Shown here in pieces: positions 61,881 to 64,000 of a DNA stretch of 64,000 nucleotides. A model generated the notes under the pieces. It had not been told where the DNA came from. It searched no databases and saw only the letters and a list, made by a program, of their open reading frames with translations. Each line of letters starts with the position of its first letter. Position 1 is the stretch's first letter. Both the position numbers and the translations under genes were made by a program. Location: NCBI GenBank assembly GCA_016719295.1, contig JADKAF010000001.1:6076001-6140000 (forward strand). Reading direction: 5' to 3'. The DNA is from Planctomycetota bacterium (GTDB lineage Bacteria > Planctomycetota > UBA1135 > JADKAF01).

Positions 61881-62051
61881 GGCGTTGCTCCTGAATGGGG
61901 TGATGGCGCGAGAAGCTAGTGCCTGCGCTCCAAGCGCTCCCAGCCGGCGAAAGGCGTAGAGGGCGCTCCGCCGACTGGCGTAGGCGAGCCTTGAACGCGA
62001 CCGCCCCAGCGCCTAATCCCCGCCGCTTCTCACCGCCAGGAGGAGGTTTCG

Positions 62052-63020
62052 GTGGATTGGATCGAGGCTCTGCAGGCCAACGCGACGAGTCCGGCCGTGC
62101 TCTTCTTCGCGCTCGGATTCGCAGCCGCCGTCCTCCGTAGCGACCTCAAGATCCCGGACGCGCTCTACGTCACGCTGACGATCTACCTCCTCTGCGCGAT
62201 CGGCCTGAAGGGCGGCGTCGCGCTCTCGAGCGCGCCGTTCGCGCGCCTCTGGCTGCCGCTGCTCGCGGCCATCGCGCTCGGGGCCGCCATTCCTCTCTGG
62301 TCCTATGCGCTGCTGCGGCGAGCCCTCGGGTTCTCGCAAGTCGATGCCGCGGCGATCGGCGCGCACTACGGATCCGTCAGCGCGTTCACCTTCGTGGCGG
62401 CCTCGAACTACTTGCAGTCGATCGACGTGCCCTTCCCCGGCGAGTCGGTGGCGCTCCTCGCCGTGATGGAGTCTCCGGCGATCCTCGTCGGCATCTGGCT
62501 CGGGCGGCCCGGCGCCGACGCGGGTCGCACCCGCGTCGGCGAGATCGTGCGCGAGGCTCTGCTCGGTCGCAGCGTGCTCCTGCTGCTGGGCTCGCTGCTG
62601 ATCGGCGTGCTCGCGGGGAAGCGCGGCATGGCGCAGGTGGAGGGGTTCTTCGTCGTGCCGTTCCAGGGCGTGCTCTGCCTGTTCCTGCTCGAGCTCGGAC
62701 TCGTCGCCGGACGACGCTGCGGGGACCTGCGCCACGTCGGTCCGCGACTTCTCCTCTTCGGGCTCGCGGCGCCGCTGGCGCACGGCGCGCTCGGGGCATG
62801 GATCGGAACCTCGATCGGATTCGATGTCGGCGGGGCGACGCTCTTCGGCGTCCTGGCGGCGAGCGCTTCGTACATCGCGGCTCCCGCCGCGATCCGCCAA
62901 GCTCTGCCCGACGCGAGCCCCACTCTCTACCTCACCGCGGCGCTGGTCGTGACCTTCCCTTTCAATCTCGCGGTGGGGATTCCGTACGTCTACGCTCTCG
63001 CGCGCGCCTGGGGCGCTTGA
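62052..63020 (+). CDS. sbtA: SbtA-type sodium-dependent bicarbonate transporter
   Basis: The protein has 322 residues from a GTG, set by AGGAGG six bases upstream. About ten membrane segments run along the protein (VLFFALGFAAAVLRSDLKIP, YVTLTIYLLCAIGLKGG, WLPLLAAIALGAAIPLW, LLLLGSLLIGVLAGKR, TLFGVLAASASYIAAPAAIR). The duplicated GLKGG-type and ASASYIAAPAAIR loops are those of DUF897/SbtA. In cyanobacteria it brings HCO3- into the cell and is inhibited by SbtB, and the next gene is an SbtB-like protein. In this organism it may supply bicarbonate for biosynthesis. Confidence 0.94.
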   Translation: MDWIEALQANATSPAVLFFALGFAAAVLRSDLKIPDALYVTLTIYLLCAIGLKGGVALSSAPFARLWLPLLAAIALGAAIPLWSYALLRRALGFSQVDAAAIGAHYGSVSAFTFVAASNYLQSIDVPFPGESVALLAVMESPAILVGIWLGRPGADAGRTRVGEIVREALLGRSVLLLLGSLLIGVLAGKRGMAQVEGFFVVPFQGVLCLFLLELGLVAGRRCGDLRHVGPRLLLFGLAAPLAHGALGAWIGTSIGFDVGGATLFGVLAASASYIAAPAAIRQALPDASPTLYLTAALVVTFPFNLAVGIPYVYALARAWGA

Positions 63021-63051
63021 AGCGGAGCAAGGAGCCTGCGAGGCACCGCCG

Positions 63052-63354
63052 ATGCAACGACATCCGATGCGCCGGGTCACCATCGTGATCGAGGCACTCG
63101 CGCGTGAAGCGCTGTGCCGCCTCCTCACCGAGGCGGGAGCCCAGGGCTTCACCATCTTCCCGGTCGAGAGCCACGGCGCGCACGCGGCCCAGCCCAGCGA
63201 CATCGCCGAGTTCGGGACCTTGCAGTGCGAGGCCGTCGTGCGGCCCGCCGCTGCGGAGGAGCTGCTCCAGAGCCTCTTCCGCGACTTCTTTCCGCGCTAC
63301 GCGGTGATCGTCTACGAGAGCGAGGTCTGGGTGCTGCGCCCCGAGAAGTTCTGA
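63052..63354 (+). CDS. PII-like regulator (SbtB type)
   Basis: The protein has 100 residues (a start at MRRVTIVIEA, five codons in, is also possible). It has a ferredoxin-like fold of PII type: VTIVIEALAREALCRLLTEA, GAQGFTIFPVESHGAH, CEAVVRPAAAEELLQSLF and YAVIVYESEVWVLRP. A short T-loop and the position 31 bases after the transporter gene make an SbtB-like inhibitor or sensor the best reading. The C-terminal R-loop cysteines of some SbtB proteins are not present. Confidence 0.88.
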   Translation: MQRHPMRRVTIVIEALAREALCRLLTEAGAQGFTIFPVESHGAHAAQPSDIAEFGTLQCEAVVRPAAAEELLQSLFRDFFPRYAVIVYESEVWVLRPEKF

Positions 63355-64000
63355 TGAACCCGAGTGAGCCGGTCAAAGGTCGCACGAGCGCGGCGGCGTG
63401 GTCCGCGCTGCGAACGCAGGTCCGCGGCCTCCTCTTCCGGCGCGGCGAGCCCAGCTACGAGGACGCGCGACGCGCTCTCTCCTGGAACGCGCGCGTTCCC
63501 TCTCGCCATCCCGCCGCGATCCTCCGCGCCACCGACGCCGACGACATCGCCGTTGCGGTGCGCTGGGCGGCCGAGCAAGAGCTCCGCGTCGCGCTGCGCT
63601 CCGGCGGGCACTCCTGGTGCGGCGCCGCTCTCCGCGAAGACGCGCTGGTGCTGGATCTCGGCGCGTTGCGCACGCTCGAGATCGACGCGGCTGCGCGCGT
63701 GGCGCGCGCCGGGCCCGCGGTGGAGAATCTACGCCTCGCGACCTCGCTCGCTCGCGAGGGGCTCGCCTTCCCCGTCGGACATTGCCCGAGCGTCGCGCTC
63801 GGGGGCTATCTCCTGAGCGGCGGCTTCGGTTGGAACAGCGGCATCTTCGGTCCGGCCTGTGCGCGCGTACGCGCGCTCGAGATCGTCGATGCCCGAGGTG
63901 AGCGGCTTCGTCTCGACGCGCGCAGCTCACCCGAGCTCTTCTGGGCGGCGCGCGGTGCCGGGGCCGGCTTCTTCGGCGTCGCGACGAGCTTCGAGCTCGA
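63354..64000 (+). CDS. FAD-linked oxidase (BBE-like), partial
   Basis: The frame runs off the right edge after 215 residues. The ATG overlaps the TGA of the PII-like gene (TGATG), so translation is coupled. The FAD-binding domain is clear: DADDIAVAVRWAAEQELRVA, RSGGHSWCGAALREDALVLD (His for flavin attachment) and FPVGHCPSVALGGYLLSGGF (Cys, the second possible attachment point). GAGAGFFGVATSFEL ends the visible part. Berberine-bridge-type enzymes oxidise sugars, alcohols or natural products. No substrate can be named. Confidence 0.9.
   Translation, partial: MNPSEPVKGRTSAAAWSALRTQVRGLLFRRGEPSYEDARRALSWNARVPSRHPAAILRATDADDIAVAVRWAAEQELRVALRSGGHSWCGAALREDALVLDLGALRTLEIDAAARVARAGPAVENLRLATSLAREGLAFPVGHCPSVALGGYLLSGGFGWNSGIFGPACARVRALEIVDARGERLRLDARSSPELFWAARGAGAGFFGVATSFEL

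Noticed and set aside
1..64000. tRNA, rRNA and CRISPR arrays
   Set aside because: I looked for conserved tRNA T-loop sequence, rRNA-like blocks and regularly spaced repeats. The only regular repeat is the 17-base minisatellite, which has no spacers.

Overview
The window is high-GC bacterial DNA that most probably comes from a planctomycete. The main evidence is a three-gene unit (DUF1549/DUF1553 protein, Tat-exported DUF1501 protein, CxxCH cytochrome-domain protein) that is typical of Planctomycetota. Supporting signs are two large Ser/Thr kinases, one divergent from an ECF-type sigma factor, many secreted proteins of unknown role, an FG-GAP beta-propeller protein, an AxPWT-type sulfatase-like lipoprotein and a secreted GH2 enzyme. 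Assignment below phylum is not possible by eye.

Layout. 1-5.7 kb: a secreted HEAT protein running off the left edge, a second secreted protein, a perfect 22-bp hairpin, an ECF-type sigma factor, and a divergent TPR-Ser/Thr kinase. 5.8-12.4 kb: two membrane proteins, a decayed IS1380-type element with two apparent frame lesions, a secreted protein with a PsbP-like end, and a macro-like/HEPN-like fusion. 12.8-21.4 kb: a HEPN-kinase-transmembrane protein whose C-terminal module is clearly poorer in G+C, a DUF1858-rhodanese protein, IspH, a TPR/CHAT-like membrane protein, and TsaC coupled to a DUF6671 protein. Two related long palindromes sit in this part. 21.4-27.3 kb: the planctomycete cytochrome/DUF1501/DUF1553 unit and a beta-propeller protein. 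27.5-33 kb is an accessory stretch: small orphan genes, a YhcG (DUF1016) nuclease relic, an M20 amidohydrolase, and an AbiE toxin-antitoxin pair with a clear operator and an amber-interrupted toxin. 33-38.5 kb: a GH2 enzyme and a REP-associated transposase (RAYT) inside long imperfect inverted arms. 38.5-43.8 kb: a secreted protein with an in-frame UGA, a degenerate peptidase-like protein, endonuclease V, a saccharopine dehydrogenase-like enzyme, a DUF5522 protein and a lipoprotein. 43.9-53.7 kb: FG-GAP protein, YihY, FabZ-like dehydratase, sulfatase-like lipoprotein, a DUF1801 protein with a histone-H1-like tail, a macro-domain protein, PgeF, and a thrombospondin-C-like secreted protein. 53.9-64 kb: PEP carboxykinase, a 17-bp minisatellite, a membrane-fused spermidine-synthase-like protein, a UPF0316 protein, a CoA-transferase/GNAT fusion, Hsp20, and an sbtA/sbtB-like bicarbonate transport pair coupled to a FAD oxidase.

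Intergenic regions are short, and many end in long, nearly perfect GC-rich hairpins. Several genes overlap by 4 bases (ATGA or GTGA), which indicates translational coupling: tsaC/DUF6671, DUF1501/cytochrome, fabZ/yihY and abiEi/abiEii. The sbtB-like/FAD oxidase pair overlaps by one base (TGATG). Because G+C is high, long open frames opposite real genes are common and were ignored. No tRNA, rRNA or CRISPR array was seen. The most unusual items are the RAYT element with long inverted arms, the in-frame stops in otherwise intact genes (UGA at 39389, UAG at 32384), the repeated 37-bp palindrome, the bacterial vitellogenin/MTP-like protein at the left edge, and the macro-HEPN fusion.
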